A DNA stretch of 64,000 bases. It comes from CAMBDS01 sp964355675. Its GTDB lineage: Bacteria; Electryoneota; AABM5-125-24; Hatepunaeales; Hatepunaeaceae. The first letter of the stretch is position 1; every line of letters begins with the position of its first letter. The translations under genes were made by a program, and so were the position numbers. Of this stretch, positions 1-7,625 are shown piece after piece. The notes beneath the pieces are model-generated. The model searched no databases and was not told where the DNA came from. It saw nothing but the letters and a program-made list of their open reading frames with translations. The stretch spans positions 1 through 64,000 of the forward strand of contig CAYHEC010000018.1 of assembly GCA_964355675.1 (NCBI GenBank), in the 5' to 3' direction.

Positions 1-1358
1 GCCGGGTCGGGGGGGGTAAGGAACATCGCCTTGATGATCCGCGCGTAGTAGTAGAGCGAGATAGCCGAGTTGAGCACGCCAACCAGCGCCAGGAGGTAGT
101 ACCAGAGACCCGCCTTCTGCAGCAACGCTGCGAAGACGTAGAACTTGCCGATGAAGCCGCCCAGGGGCGGCAGGCCAACCAGCGAGAGCAGGAAGACGGT
201 CATGACCACGGCCAACAACGGGTGCCGTTGCGACAGCCCGTGGAAGGCACCGATATCCTCGCGGCCGCCGCTGCTGTCGCGCACCGCCATGACGACCAGG
301 AAAGCGCCCAGGTTCATCAGCACGTAGATACCGAGGTAGAACATCACCGCCATGACGCCGTCGGCAGAGAAGGCGGCGACCGCCATCAGCATGTAGCCGG
401 CGTGGGCGATACTGGAGTAGGCCAGCAGGCGCTTGACGTTGTCCTGACTGATCGCCACCAGATTGCCGAGGGTCATGGTACCCACGGCCACGATGCCGAT
501 CAGGGCCGGCCAGGGCTCGCCCGAGGTCCCGAACACCGCGATGCAGAAGCGCATCAGGGCCGCGAAACCGGCCGCCTTGGGACCGACGGACAGCAGGGCG
601 GTGACCGGGGTCGGGGCGCCCTCGTAGACGTCGGGACACCACATGTGGAAGGGCACGGCGGCGATCTTGTAGGCGAACCCCGCAAACGCCATGATGGCGG
701 CGAGGGAGAGGGCCAGCTTCTCGGCGGCCGGCGCCGCGCCGGCGAGCCGCTCGGCCATGCCGCGGCCGATCTCATGGATCTCCAGAGAGCCGGTCAGACC
801 GTAGAGGTAGGAGAAGCCGAAGAGCATCACCCCCGAGGCGGTGGCGCCGTAGATGACGTACTTCAGGGCGGCCTCGCCGGAGCGTTGGTCGCCGCGCTTG
901 AAGCCGGTGAGGAGATAGGAGGGAATCGAGACGAACTCCACGGCGAGGTAGATCATCAGGAGGGTATTGGCGCTGGCCAGCAGGAACATGCCCAAGGTCA
1001 TGCCGAGCAGGAGTGCGAAGAACTCCGTGGCCCGCGGGGCCTCGACTTCCTGGGAGGCGTAGGCGGCGACCGTCATCACCCCCGCCGCGAGCAGGAAGAG
1101 CATCTTGACGTACCCGGCGTAGCCGTCGGCCACGGCCATCCCCTGGAAAATCGGCACCTGGGCGCTGGTGGGTATGTACAGCCCGGCGCAGATGAATCCC
1201 GCCGCCGCAATCGTGAGCAGGGTGATGCCGGCCGCGATGAAGCGTCGTTGCCGCGTGCCGGTGGGCAGGGCCACGTCAACGGCCAGCAACAGCAGCAGTC
1301 CCGCAATCAGCAGCGACTCGGGTACGAAAAAACGTAGACTCTGGAAGAGTTCAGCCAT
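1..1358 (-). CDS. nuoN: NADH-quinone oxidoreductase subunit N (partial, C-terminus off the window)
   Basis: Antiporter-like membrane subunit of complex I that carries part of the proton-pumping path. About 452 residues are visible from the start ATG at 1358, and the frame stays open to the window edge. Family hallmarks are the TM5 glutamate in AVEFVSIPSYLL (about residue 141) and the lysine helix YKIAAVPFHMWCPDVYEG (about 227-244). Many hydrophobic segments follow each other in the usual Proton_antipo_M pattern. The start lies 8 nt after the nuoM stop, and a GAGGTAA ribosome site overlaps that stop, so the two genes are co-translated. Like nuoM, and unlike the rest of the operon, it is strongly GC-rich. 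Confidence 0.95.
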   Translation of the reverse strand, partial: MAELFQSLRFFVPESLLIAGLLLLLAVDVALPTGTRQRRFIAAGITLLTIAAAGFICAGLYIPTSAQVPIFQGMAVADGYAGYVKMLFLLAAGVMTVAAYASQEVEAPRATEFFALLLGMTLGMFLLASANTLLMIYLAVEFVSIPSYLLTGFKRGDQRSGEAALKYVIYGATASGVMLFGFSYLYGLTGSLEIHEIGRGMAERLAGAAPAAEKLALSLAAIMAFAGFAYKIAAVPFHMWCPDVYEGAPTPVTALLSVGPKAAGFAALMRFCIAVFGTSGEPWPALIGIVAVGTMTLGNLVAISQDNVKRLLAYSSIAHAGYMLMAVAAFSADGVMAVMFYLGIYVLMNLGAFLVVMAVRDSSGGREDIGAFHGLSQRHPLLAVVMTVFLLSLVGLPPLGGFIGKFYVFAALLQKAGLWYYLLALVGVLNSAISLYYYARIIKAMFLTPPDP

Positions 1359-1366
1359 CGCTTACC

Positions 1367-2923
1367 TCACAGGCCGATCGGGGACACGCCGCCGACGACG
1401 GCGACGAGCGCATACAGCGACGTGTTCATCAGCGCGAAGATCGGGAGGGGGTAGAAGCCGAACAGGATCACCATGACGCCCAGCGGATAGAGGGTGAGCC
1501 GTTCCCGCCAGTTCAGGTCCCAGAGGCCCTTCCACTTCTCGTTCAGCGGTCCCAGGAACATGCGCTGGATCGTCCACAGGTAGTAGGCCGCCGTGATCAC
1601 GACCGCGGTGGCCGAGATCATGGTGAGGACGCGGTACACCGGGAAGGCGCCGATGAAGACGAGGAACTCGCCGATGAAGCCGGCCAGGCCGGGCAGGCCC
1701 AGGCTGGCCATGAAGGCGAGGCCCATGATGCCGGTGTACTCAGGCAGCACCTGCGCCAAGCCGCCGAAGCCGTTGATGTCGCGGCTGTGGGCGCGGTCGT
1801 AGATCACCCCGGCCACGAGGAACAGCATCGGCGAGACCAATCCGTGACTCACCATCTGGAAGACGGCACCGGTCACCCCCTGCGGGGTCATGGCCGCCAG
1901 GCCAAGCAGCACGAAGCCCATGTGGCTGACCGAGGAGTAGGCGATCATCTTCTTCAGGTCGGTCTGCGCCAGGCAGACGAAGGCGGCGTAGACGATGTTG
2001 ATCGTGCCGAAGACGGCGATCGTCGTGGCCGCCCAGCGCGCCGTCTCGGGCAGCATCTGGAAGTTGAAGCGGATGATGCCATATGCCCCCATCTTCAGGA
2101 GGACACCGGCGAGGATGACGGAGATGGGCGTGGGGGCCTCGACGTGCGCGTCGGGCAGCCAGGTGTGGAAGGGGAACATCGGGACCTTGATCGCGAAGCC
2201 GATGAACAGGCCCACGAAGACGACCTTGGCGAAGGCCAGGCCGAAGATCGCCGAGGCGCGGGTGAAGTGCCCGGCCTGGCCCATGGCCGAGAGCGCCATG
2301 ACGTTGAAGGTGTGGTCCGTCGTCGTGCCATCCACGAGGGTCGCCGGCCCGGAGGCGTAGTAGATGCCCACCATGCACAGCAGCATGAGCACCGAACCGC
2401 TCAGCGTATAGAGGAAGAACTTGATGGCGGCGTATTCCTTGCGCGGGCCGCCCCAGATGCCGATCAGGAAGTACATCGGCAGCAGCATGATCTCCCAGAA
2501 GACGTAGAAGAGGAAGAAGTCAAGCGCGATGAACGTTCCCATCATGCCGGTTTCGAGGAGCAGGAACATCGCGAAATAGCCTTTGACGCCTTTGACGATC
2601 CCGTACGACGCCGGAATGCAGAGGAAGCATAGCAGGGCGGTCAGCAGGATCATCGGGAACGAAAGCCCGTCTGTGCCGACGTAGTAGCTGATGCCGAGCG
2701 ACGGTATCCAGTCGGCTTTTTCGACGAACTGGAACGACGCCGGGTCGTTGATGCCGATCAGTCCCGGCGAGAACTGCGGGTAGAGACTGAGCGTGATCAG
2801 GAGCACGATTGCCGTCGTGCCGAGCGCCGTCCAGCGGACGGCTTTGATCGACTCCTTCGGCAGCAGCGCAATGGCGACTGCGCCGAGGAGCGGGATGAAT
2901 GTGATTAGTGTTAAGGGGCCCAT
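1367..2923 (-). CDS. nuoM: NADH-quinone oxidoreductase subunit M
   Basis: Antiporter-like proton-pumping subunit of complex I, 518 residues, full family length. The conserved TM5 glutamate is in VFWEIMLLPMYFLIGIWGG and the pumping-helix block is FHTWLPDAHVEAPTP. It is followed by nuoN after 8 nt. GC content, judged by eye, is near 65-70% over most of the gene, against about 50-55% in nuoL. The first 27 bases after the start region are AT-richer and are repeated exactly about 97 bp upstream. The block nuoM-nuoN therefore probably arrived by recombination from a higher-GC donor (inference). Confidence 0.96.
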   Translation of the reverse strand: MGPLTLITFIPLLGAVAIALLPKESIKAVRWTALGTTAIVLLITLSLYPQFSPGLIGINDPASFQFVEKADWIPSLGISYYVGTDGLSFPMILLTALLCFLCIPASYGIVKGVKGYFAMFLLLETGMMGTFIALDFFLFYVFWEIMLLPMYFLIGIWGGPRKEYAAIKFFLYTLSGSVLMLLCMVGIYYASGPATLVDGTTTDHTFNVMALSAMGQAGHFTRASAIFGLAFAKVVFVGLFIGFAIKVPMFPFHTWLPDAHVEAPTPISVILAGVLLKMGAYGIIRFNFQMLPETARWAATTIAVFGTINIVYAAFVCLAQTDLKKMIAYSSVSHMGFVLLGLAAMTPQGVTGAVFQMVSHGLVSPMLFLVAGVIYDRAHSRDINGFGGLAQVLPEYTGIMGLAFMASLGLPGLAGFIGEFLVFIGAFPVYRVLTMISATAVVITAAYYLWTIQRMFLGPLNEKWKGLWDLNWRERLTLYPLGVMVILFGFYPLPIFALMNTSLYALVAVVGGVSPIGL

Positions 2924-2963
2924 TGTGTTCTATAGTATTTCGAGAATTTGTTATTGAATTATT

Positions 2964-3018
2964 GACTGTGACAACTGCACCGAGTATCGGGATGAATGTG
3001 ATTAGTGTTAAGGGACAT
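2964..3018 (-). pseudogene. Vestige of a second nuoM 5' end
   Basis: Reading the minus strand from the ATG at 3018, and allowing a 2-base deletion after it, the DNA encodes PLTLITFIPILGAVVTV. This matches the real NuoM start (PLTLITFIPLLGAVAIA). A 27-bp stretch (2988-3014) is identical to 2891-2917 inside intact nuoM. The homology stops abruptly at about 2964 and is followed by unrelated AT-rich DNA up to the functional start. It is best read as the stump of the original nuoM left when another nuoM-nuoN copy was joined here. Confidence 0.7.
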
Positions 3019-3023
3019 TGTAA

Positions 3024-3509
3024 CTATTTAGGTTTCTCAGGCTTCAAAGCAAACAATAAAGCGAGTTCAATTAATGAAACGATTAATACTTCGACTAACA
3101 TTAATTGCCAATTGGGTTTTGACATCGGGTCTTTGGGTTCTCGAAGTGAAGGCTTTTTCCCAGCAAGTAGATCGTTGAATTGATCGGGATCATCGCCAAT
3201 GTTAGATAGACTACGTCCTCGTGCAATTCTCCAAGCCCGCACGCGGTACTCATTTTCGTTCTTAAGTCGATTACGAAAAGTAGTCTCGTCAGGCAGATCT
3301 GAATACCCTGATTCGCGCAGAGCGGAAAAAAGGGATTGAGCATAGTTTACGTCGATTGATATTGTTCCTTTTGGCCCCAACGGAAATAGAAAATGAAAGC
3401 CATCTGAAATCGTAGCTTGCTGCCCCTGGATAACGAAATGCGGAAATAATAGGATTGTCAATAAAATCAAACAATAAATAATAATACTTATTTTTTGTCT
3501 ATTGTTCAT
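3024..3509 (-). CDS. Hypothetical protein with two terminal membrane segments
   Basis: This is a 161-residue protein that I do not recognise. It has a hydrophobic helix at residues 8-28 (IIIYCLILLTILLFPHFVI), a polar middle domain of about 100 residues rich in Arg, Asp and Asn, and a second hydrophobic helix near the C-terminus (about 137-156), ending in a Lys-rich tail. The layout suggests both ends in the membrane and the middle on one side. Its start overlaps the end of the upstream gene by 11 nt (ATGAACAATAG), so the two are translationally coupled. It is low-GC cargo between nuoL and nuoM and has no evident complex I role. Confidence 0.6.
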   Translation of the reverse strand: MNNRQKISIIIYCLILLTILLFPHFVIQGQQATISDGFHFLFPLGPKGTISIDVNYAQSLFSALRESGYSDLPDETTFRNRLKNENEYRVRAWRIARGRSLSNIGDDPDQFNDLLAGKKPSLREPKDPMSKPNWQLMLVEVLIVSLIELALLFALKPEKPK

Positions 3510-3951
3510 TTTCTTCTCCTAAGTTCTGATTGCTGATTGTGGCACTGTTTTCTCTTCGCTTCCATCGTTCAATTTCAGCTTTAAATTGATCTCCGTATAG
3601 TTCTTTGAATTGTTCAAATCCAGTAAACAATTCAGGGCGATTTTCAAATATCCGACTTCTCTCATCATCGCTTAACAGGTGGGCGGCGAACACTAACCCG
3701 CAATATGCTTGATAGTTTGGAGCGAGATTGCCCATGATCTCAAATATTTTCTTCCCGTAGCTTAGACGGATATTGATGACCAATTCCTGTTTCGATGCAT
3801 TTTGTGTTAGAGCATTGGCAAGCAAATGGAAAGCGTCTCTAAACTCTTCCCAAGCGAGGAAAAGTTCTTCTTCACTTCCATTTTGCCAGTCAGCGTTCTC
3901 AAAGTTAGAGAGTAGCTGACGCGCCTTCTCAATGTCATCATTCAACTTCAT
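3499..3951 (-). CDS. Hypothetical soluble helical protein
   Basis: About 150 residues, predicted mostly helical, with no membrane segment or signal. I chose the ATG at 3951 (MKLNDDIEKAR...) because it follows a GGAGAGAG ribosome site; the open frame continues 40 residues further upstream, but that part is translated palindromic-repeat DNA. Visible stretches include a Trp/Glu-rich N-terminal half and a charged C-terminus. No family is recognised. It overlaps the next gene by 11 nt, making a two-gene cargo unit next to the RAYT transposase and its repeats. Confidence 0.6.
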   Translation of the reverse strand: MKLNDDIEKARQLLSNFENADWQNGSEEELFLAWEEFRDAFHLLANALTQNASKQELVINIRLSYGKKIFEIMGNLAPNYQAYCGLVFAAHLLSDDERSRIFENRPELFTGFEQFKELYGDQFKAEIERWKRRENSATISNQNLGEENEQ

Positions 3952-4036
3952 TTCTCTCTCCTGAAATGTTGTTTGCTTTGCCAGGTACGACAGGTTTTCA
4001 ACCTGTCTCGCTTTAGGTGTTTTTCTGTGGTTAAGT

Positions 4037-4322
4037 CCGTCGATTTGGAAATCGACGGGTACGCGATTCATGCCCGCGTATCCTTAATATCGGCGGATTC
4101 CAATCCGCCGATATTAAGGTTCACTTACCTCGCCGCCGGTTTGGAAACCGGCGCGTACGCGATCCGTACTTTTACTGCCTTTCCCCCACCCTTGCGTATC
4201 CCGCTTTTACGCCCTCCCGCCCCGCGTAACCGGCGTTTACGCCCTCCCCACCCGCGTATCCGGCGGATTCCAATCCGCCGATATTAATGTCCACTTCCTC
4301 TCCGCCGGTTTGGAAACCGGCG
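4037..4322. repeat. Cluster of REP-like palindromes (TTCCAA/TTGGAA-centred family)
   Basis: At least five near-perfect palindromes lie in under 300 bp: 4037-4058, 4082-4119, 4134-4153, 4261-4280 and 4303-4322. The longest (4082-4119) has 18-nt arms around a CC centre. All have the form stem-TT(CC or GG)AA-stem, for example CGGCGGATTCCAATCCGCCG and CGCCGGTTTGGAAACCGGCG. Several are followed by the same tail, GTACGCGATC. They sit directly beside a Y1 (RAYT) transposase gene, which is the expected arrangement for REP sequences and their mobilising enzyme. Confidence 0.85.
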
Positions 4323-4355
4323 CGTACGCGATCTCTACTCTCGCTTAACCGGCGT

Positions 4356-4814
4356 TTACGCGTCCCGAAGGTACACCCATTTGTATGCTTGGACATCACT
4401 CCATCTTCTTTGAGGATTAGTCAGGACATAACCGACTTTCTCCTCCCAGTCCTGCTGATTCCGAATGATGTGGTCATAGTATTCCTTCCGCCAAACGGGA
4501 GACTTCCGTCCAAATTCCTTGACGAACCTTGTTGCCGAAAACCGCTTGATGGAATAGATTATCTGCTCGAGTTTCCAATTATCAATGGGCGCGAGAACGA
4601 TGTGAACATGATCTGGCATAACTACTAACGCATCGAGGTCGTATCTAGAATTGTCGAAGAACCTTATCGAGTCAGCAACAATATCACGCTCTTTATCTGT
4701 CAAATCGCTCTGACCAGGTTTCAAATCCCACGTCACGAAGTAGGTCGCGCCTTCAAGTCGCCAATGCGGAAGACGATGATGTTGATATATCTCGAGTTCA
4801 GCCAATGTTTTCAC
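4356..4814 (-). CDS. REP-associated tyrosine transposase (RAYT, IS200-like Y1 family)
   Basis: Single-domain Y1 transposase of about 152 residues. RAYT marks are LPHWRLEGATYFVTWDL at the N-terminus, the metal-binding HxH in VMPDHVHIVLAP, and the tyrosine block WRKEYYDHIIRN with the likely catalytic Tyr, followed by YVLTNPQ. These enzymes nick and mobilise REP hairpins in single-stranded DNA. I chose the GTG at 4814; the open frame continues to a TTG at 4922 that overlaps the nuoL stop, but that stretch is translated REP palindrome. Both sides carry REP-like palindromes of one family, so the gene and repeats probably work together. It has no second insertion-sequence gene. Confidence 0.88.
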   Translation of the reverse strand: MKTLAELEIYQHHRLPHWRLEGATYFVTWDLKPGQSDLTDKERDIVADSIRFFDNSRYDLDALVVMPDHVHIVLAPIDNWKLEQIIYSIKRFSATRFVKEFGRKSPVWRKEYYDHIIRNQQDWEEKVGYVLTNPQRRWSDVQAYKWVYLRDA

Positions 4815-4856
4815 CCTTTGAAACCGGCGACTACGCGATCTCCCCACCCGCGTATC

Positions 4857-4911
4857 CGGCGGATTCCAATCCGCCGATGCTTCGTTAAATCCGCCGAATT
4901 GGAATTCGACG
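4857..4911. repeat. REP-like palindromes on the 5' side of the RAYT gene
   Basis: Two palindromes of the same family as 4037-4322: 4857-4876 (CGGCGGATTCCAATCCGCCG, perfect arms) and 4892-4911 (CGCCGAATTGGAATTCGACG, one mismatch). A half-unit, GAAACCGGCGACTACGCGATC-like, lies near 4820-4840. They fill the gap between the RAYT coding start and the nuoL stop. Confidence 0.75.
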
Positions 4912-7026
4912 CTATGCGACAATCAAAATAATCACAATCCCCACTCCCGCCAGTGTATAAAGCACGTACCTCTGAATCTGCCCGGTCTGGAAGCTCCGCA
5001 CAAAGTGCCCCCAAAATCCCACAAACGCCGCAGAGAAGTTCACCAGCCCATCGACAACCGTGTTGTCGAACCAACCGTTCACTATCGCTACCCCCCTCGT
5101 CACCGCCGCACTGCCGTTCACAATCCCGTCGATGATCGTCCCGTCGAACCAGGCAAGAAATCTCGACAGCCCCAACGTCCCCTTTATTGCCGTCGCATCG
5201 TAAGCCTCATCACACCACCATTTATTGTACATCCCTCTCCAGAGGAAATTCAGCTTTATTCGCCACTTTTCCGGGTTGATCTTCCACTTGTAATAGGTCA
5301 GCGTCGCTACCCAAATCCCCAAACCGGCAACCAGTATCGAAATCAGCATCGCCCAGTTGTGGGCCAAATGTTCCAAGTGCTCAGTGCTCGAGTGCTCAGT
5401 GCTCAGTGCAGTGGCAGAATGGTCGCTCCCCTCTGTGATCTCTGTGTTTAACCCTTCCTTCGCGTCCTTCGTCCCTTCGTGTTGAATATACGCTCTTTCC
5501 GGAGTCGGGAAAAGCGTCGCAAACCAGCCTCCAGCAGGAGTCGTCGGGTTGAAAGCTGGAGCCGCATAGAAGACAAACACACTCAGCGTCGCCAAGGTTA
5601 TCAGCGGAACCGTCATCACGCGGGGAGACTCGTGGAGGTGAGACTCAGCCTCAGTACCTTTGCGGAACGTACCGTAGAATGTCAGGTAGATCAGCCGGAA
5701 CATATAGAACGCCGTCAACCCTGCCGCAGAGAACCCAAAGACCGGTAACAGCCAGTGCTGGGGATGCTCCATCGCAAACGCCAGCGTCCCACCAAGAATC
5801 GCATCCTTAGAGAGGAATCCTGAGAAGAACGGTACGCCTGTCAGCGCCATTGTGGCAATCAAAAACGTCCAGAAAGTCACCGGTAGATGCTTCTTCAAGC
5901 CCCCCATGTTGCGCATATCCTGTGCGTCGTCGTGGCTGTGGATCTTGTGGAGGGCGTGGTGCATGGCGTGGATCACCGAGCCGCTCCCAAGGAATAAGCA
6001 GGCTTTGAACATGGCGTGGGTGACGAGGTGGAAGAAGCCCGCCATGTAGGCTCCGGCTCCCAGCGCCATCACCATATAGCCAAGCTGGCTGACCGTCGAG
6101 TATGCGAGCACCCGCTTGATGTCGTTCTGAGCGACCGCTATCGTTGAGGCGAAAATCGCGGTGAAGCCTCCAACGTAGGCGATCACCAGACTGGCGTCGG
6201 GCGTCAGGATCGGGAATAGTCTGGCGACGAGATAGACTCCAGCGGCGACCATCGTCGCGGCGTGGATTAATGCCGAGACCGGCGTGGGACCTTCCATTGC
6301 ATCAGGCAACCAAACATGGAGCGGGAACTGAGCGGACTTACCAACGGCTCCCATGAAAAGAAGGATTCCTGCGGCGGTCAGCAGACCGCCTGACAAATGA
6401 CCGGCGGCAACACCATCTTTGATTTCTACCAGATTCAGTGTCCCTAGTGCGGTGAAGCAGATGAGTATCCCCATCAACATCCCGGCGTCACCGATTCGGT
6501 TGGTAACGAAGGCTTTCTTGGCGGCGTTGGGAGGGGCTTCCTTCTCATGCCAGAAGCCGATCAGGAGGTAGCTCGACAGCCCAACCAGTTCCCAGAAGGC
6601 ATAGATGATAATCAGGTTATCGGCAAGGACGAGCCCCAGCATCGAAAAACTGAACATGCCAAGAAAGGCGAAGAAACGGTGATATTTGGGGTCGCCCTTC
6701 ATGTAGCCGACGCTGAACAAGTGCACGAGTGCCGAAACCAGCGTCACGACGACCAGCATCATCATCGCCATATTGTCGAGGGCGATGCCGATTTTCAGCG
6801 TGTAATCTCCCCAGACCAGCCAGTCGAAGCGGTAGTTCAGCGAGAAATTCGCGTCGTAGTGCCCCAACATCTGCGTGAAAAAGAGATAGAGCGATGCTGC
6901 CAGCCCCGACCAGATGGCGAAGAGGCTGACGAAGTCGCCACCGCGGGGTAGTTTCTTGCCGAAGAAGATCACGATGGTGAACGCGGCAAGCGGGGCGAGA
7001 AGAATATAGAGGGCGAGTCCTAACAT
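4912..7026 (-). CDS. nuoL: NADH-quinone oxidoreductase subunit L
   Basis: Largest antiporter-like subunit of complex I, 704 residues. Conserved blocks are FWELVGLSSYLLIGFW (TM5 Glu) and PLHVWLPDAMEGPTPVSAL, with the long lateral-helix region and last TM at the C-terminus (GVGIVIILIVA). Residues about 515-550, between the antiporter core and the C-terminal helix, are unusual. They are Thr/Glu/His-rich (EGTKDAKEG, NTEITEG, LSTEHSSTEH) and are encoded by short word-like DNA repeats at 5377-5483 that also occur outside genes. The total length remains in the family range, so the protein is probably functional. Confidence 0.96.
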   Translation of the reverse strand: MLGLALYILLAPLAAFTIVIFFGKKLPRGGDFVSLFAIWSGLAASLYLFFTQMLGHYDANFSLNYRFDWLVWGDYTLKIGIALDNMAMMMLVVVTLVSALVHLFSVGYMKGDPKYHRFFAFLGMFSFSMLGLVLADNLIIIYAFWELVGLSSYLLIGFWHEKEAPPNAAKKAFVTNRIGDAGMLMGILICFTALGTLNLVEIKDGVAAGHLSGGLLTAAGILLFMGAVGKSAQFPLHVWLPDAMEGPTPVSALIHAATMVAAGVYLVARLFPILTPDASLVIAYVGGFTAIFASTIAVAQNDIKRVLAYSTVSQLGYMVMALGAGAYMAGFFHLVTHAMFKACLFLGSGSVIHAMHHALHKIHSHDDAQDMRNMGGLKKHLPVTFWTFLIATMALTGVPFFSGFLSKDAILGGTLAFAMEHPQHWLLPVFGFSAAGLTAFYMFRLIYLTFYGTFRKGTEAESHLHESPRVMTVPLITLATLSVFVFYAAPAFNPTTPAGGWFATLFPTPERAYIQHEGTKDAKEGLNTEITEGSDHSATALSTEHSSTEHLEHLAHNWAMLISILVAGLGIWVATLTYYKWKINPEKWRIKLNFLWRGMYNKWWCDEAYDATAIKGTLGLSRFLAWFDGTIIDGIVNGSAAVTRGVAIVNGWFDNTVVDGLVNFSAAFVGFWGHFVRSFQTGQIQRYVLYTLAGVGIVIILIVA

Positions 7027-7042
7027 AATGTTGTGCCAGTAC

Positions 7043-7147
7043 GACAGACATTCTTGTCTGTCAATTGTTGTGTTTCTAAGGTGACAGGCAGGAATGCCTG
7101 TCGTACTGCAAAAGATTTTCTTAAGGTGACAGGCAGGAATGCCTGTC
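7043..7147. repeat. Three palindromes between nuoK and nuoL
   Basis: GACAGGCAGGAATGCCTGTC occurs at 7083-7102 and 7128-7147 in a tandem unit of 45 bp (it includes AAGGTGACAGG...CGTACTGC). A diverged relative, GACAGACATTCTTGTCTGTC, lies at 7043-7062. A related palindrome, GACAGGCGTCCCCGCCTGTC, is at 55888-55907. All can form hairpins in the nuo transcript. Confidence 0.85.
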
Positions 7148-7162
7148 GTACTGCGAAGATAA

Positions 7163-7468
7163 CTACCACTGAAGGGTATCCGCCTTATCGACTTCAGCCG
7201 AAGCCTTGAGCCGATACAAGTTCAAGAAGATCGCCAACGCCACGGCGGCTTCGGCGGCGGCGATGATCATGATGAACAGCGCGGCGGCTTGGCCATTGAG
7301 GTTGCCATTGCCGAAACGGCTGAAAGCGACGAAGTTTAGCCCTGCTGAGTTGAGCACCAGCTCGACGCCCATCAGCACCGAGACCGCGCTTTTGCGGGTC
7401 ATCATTGCCAGGACTCCCAATAGGAAGAGAATGGCTGAGATAGCGAGGTATGTTGTTAGGTTATTCAT
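7163..7468 (-). CDS. nuoK: NADH-quinone oxidoreductase subunit K
   Basis: Small three-helix membrane subunit of complex I, 101 residues, full length. The two buried glutamates of the proton path are present, E36 in MGVELVLNSAGLNFVAF and E73 in AAAEAAVALAI. It is separated from nuoJ by a CheW-CZB gene, whereas nuoJ and nuoK are normally adjacent. Upstream lie a trinucleotide repeat hairpin and a leftover nuoJ tail. Confidence 0.96.
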   Translation of the reverse strand: MNNLTTYLAISAILFLLGVLAMMTRKSAVSVLMGVELVLNSAGLNFVAFSRFGNGNLNGQAAALFIMIIAAAEAAVALAIFLNLYRLKASAEVDKADTLQW

Positions 7469-7479
7469 CGAATTAATTT

Positions 7480-7550
7480 CGATGATGATGATAATGATGA
7501 TGATGACCGGAACGCACTTCTGATTTCATCATCATCATCATCATCGTCAT
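7480..7550. repeat. Inverted trinucleotide microsatellite
   Basis: A (GAT)n-like run at about 7481-7505 and an (ATC)n run at about 7525-7545 face each other across a 20-nt spacer, so they can pair as a long imperfect hairpin. It fills the space between the nuoJ-tail remnant and the nuoK start, and would lie in the 5' leader of nuoK. Confidence 0.7.
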
Positions 7551-7588
7551 TATTCCTCTTTCTTATAAAATCTTGCCAGCACCATCGC
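7550..7588 (-). pseudogene. Remnant of a second nuoJ 3' end
   Basis: The minus strand encodes AMVLARFYKKEE followed by a stop. The intact NuoJ ends AMRLARFYKKEQ. Ten of twelve residues match, but the codons differ (for example GTGCTGGCAAGA against CGGTTGGCACGG), so the two are diverged homologues rather than a recent copy. The frame is closed by a TGA just upstream of the remnant. It sits immediately before nuoK, where the true end of an ancestral nuoJ would be expected. Confidence 0.75.
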
Positions 7589-7625
7589 TCAGTTTTTACA
7601 GAGCGATAAGTTAATTGAGTGGCAT

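Noticed and set aside
222..1337. Long plus-strand open frames opposite nuoN and nuoM
   Set aside because: They are antisense shadows created by the high GC content; the minus-strand proteins have clear family motifs.
4815..4922. N-terminal extension of the RAYT protein
   Set aside because: It is translated REP palindrome overlapping the nuoL stop, and RAYT proteins start near the HHRLPHW region.
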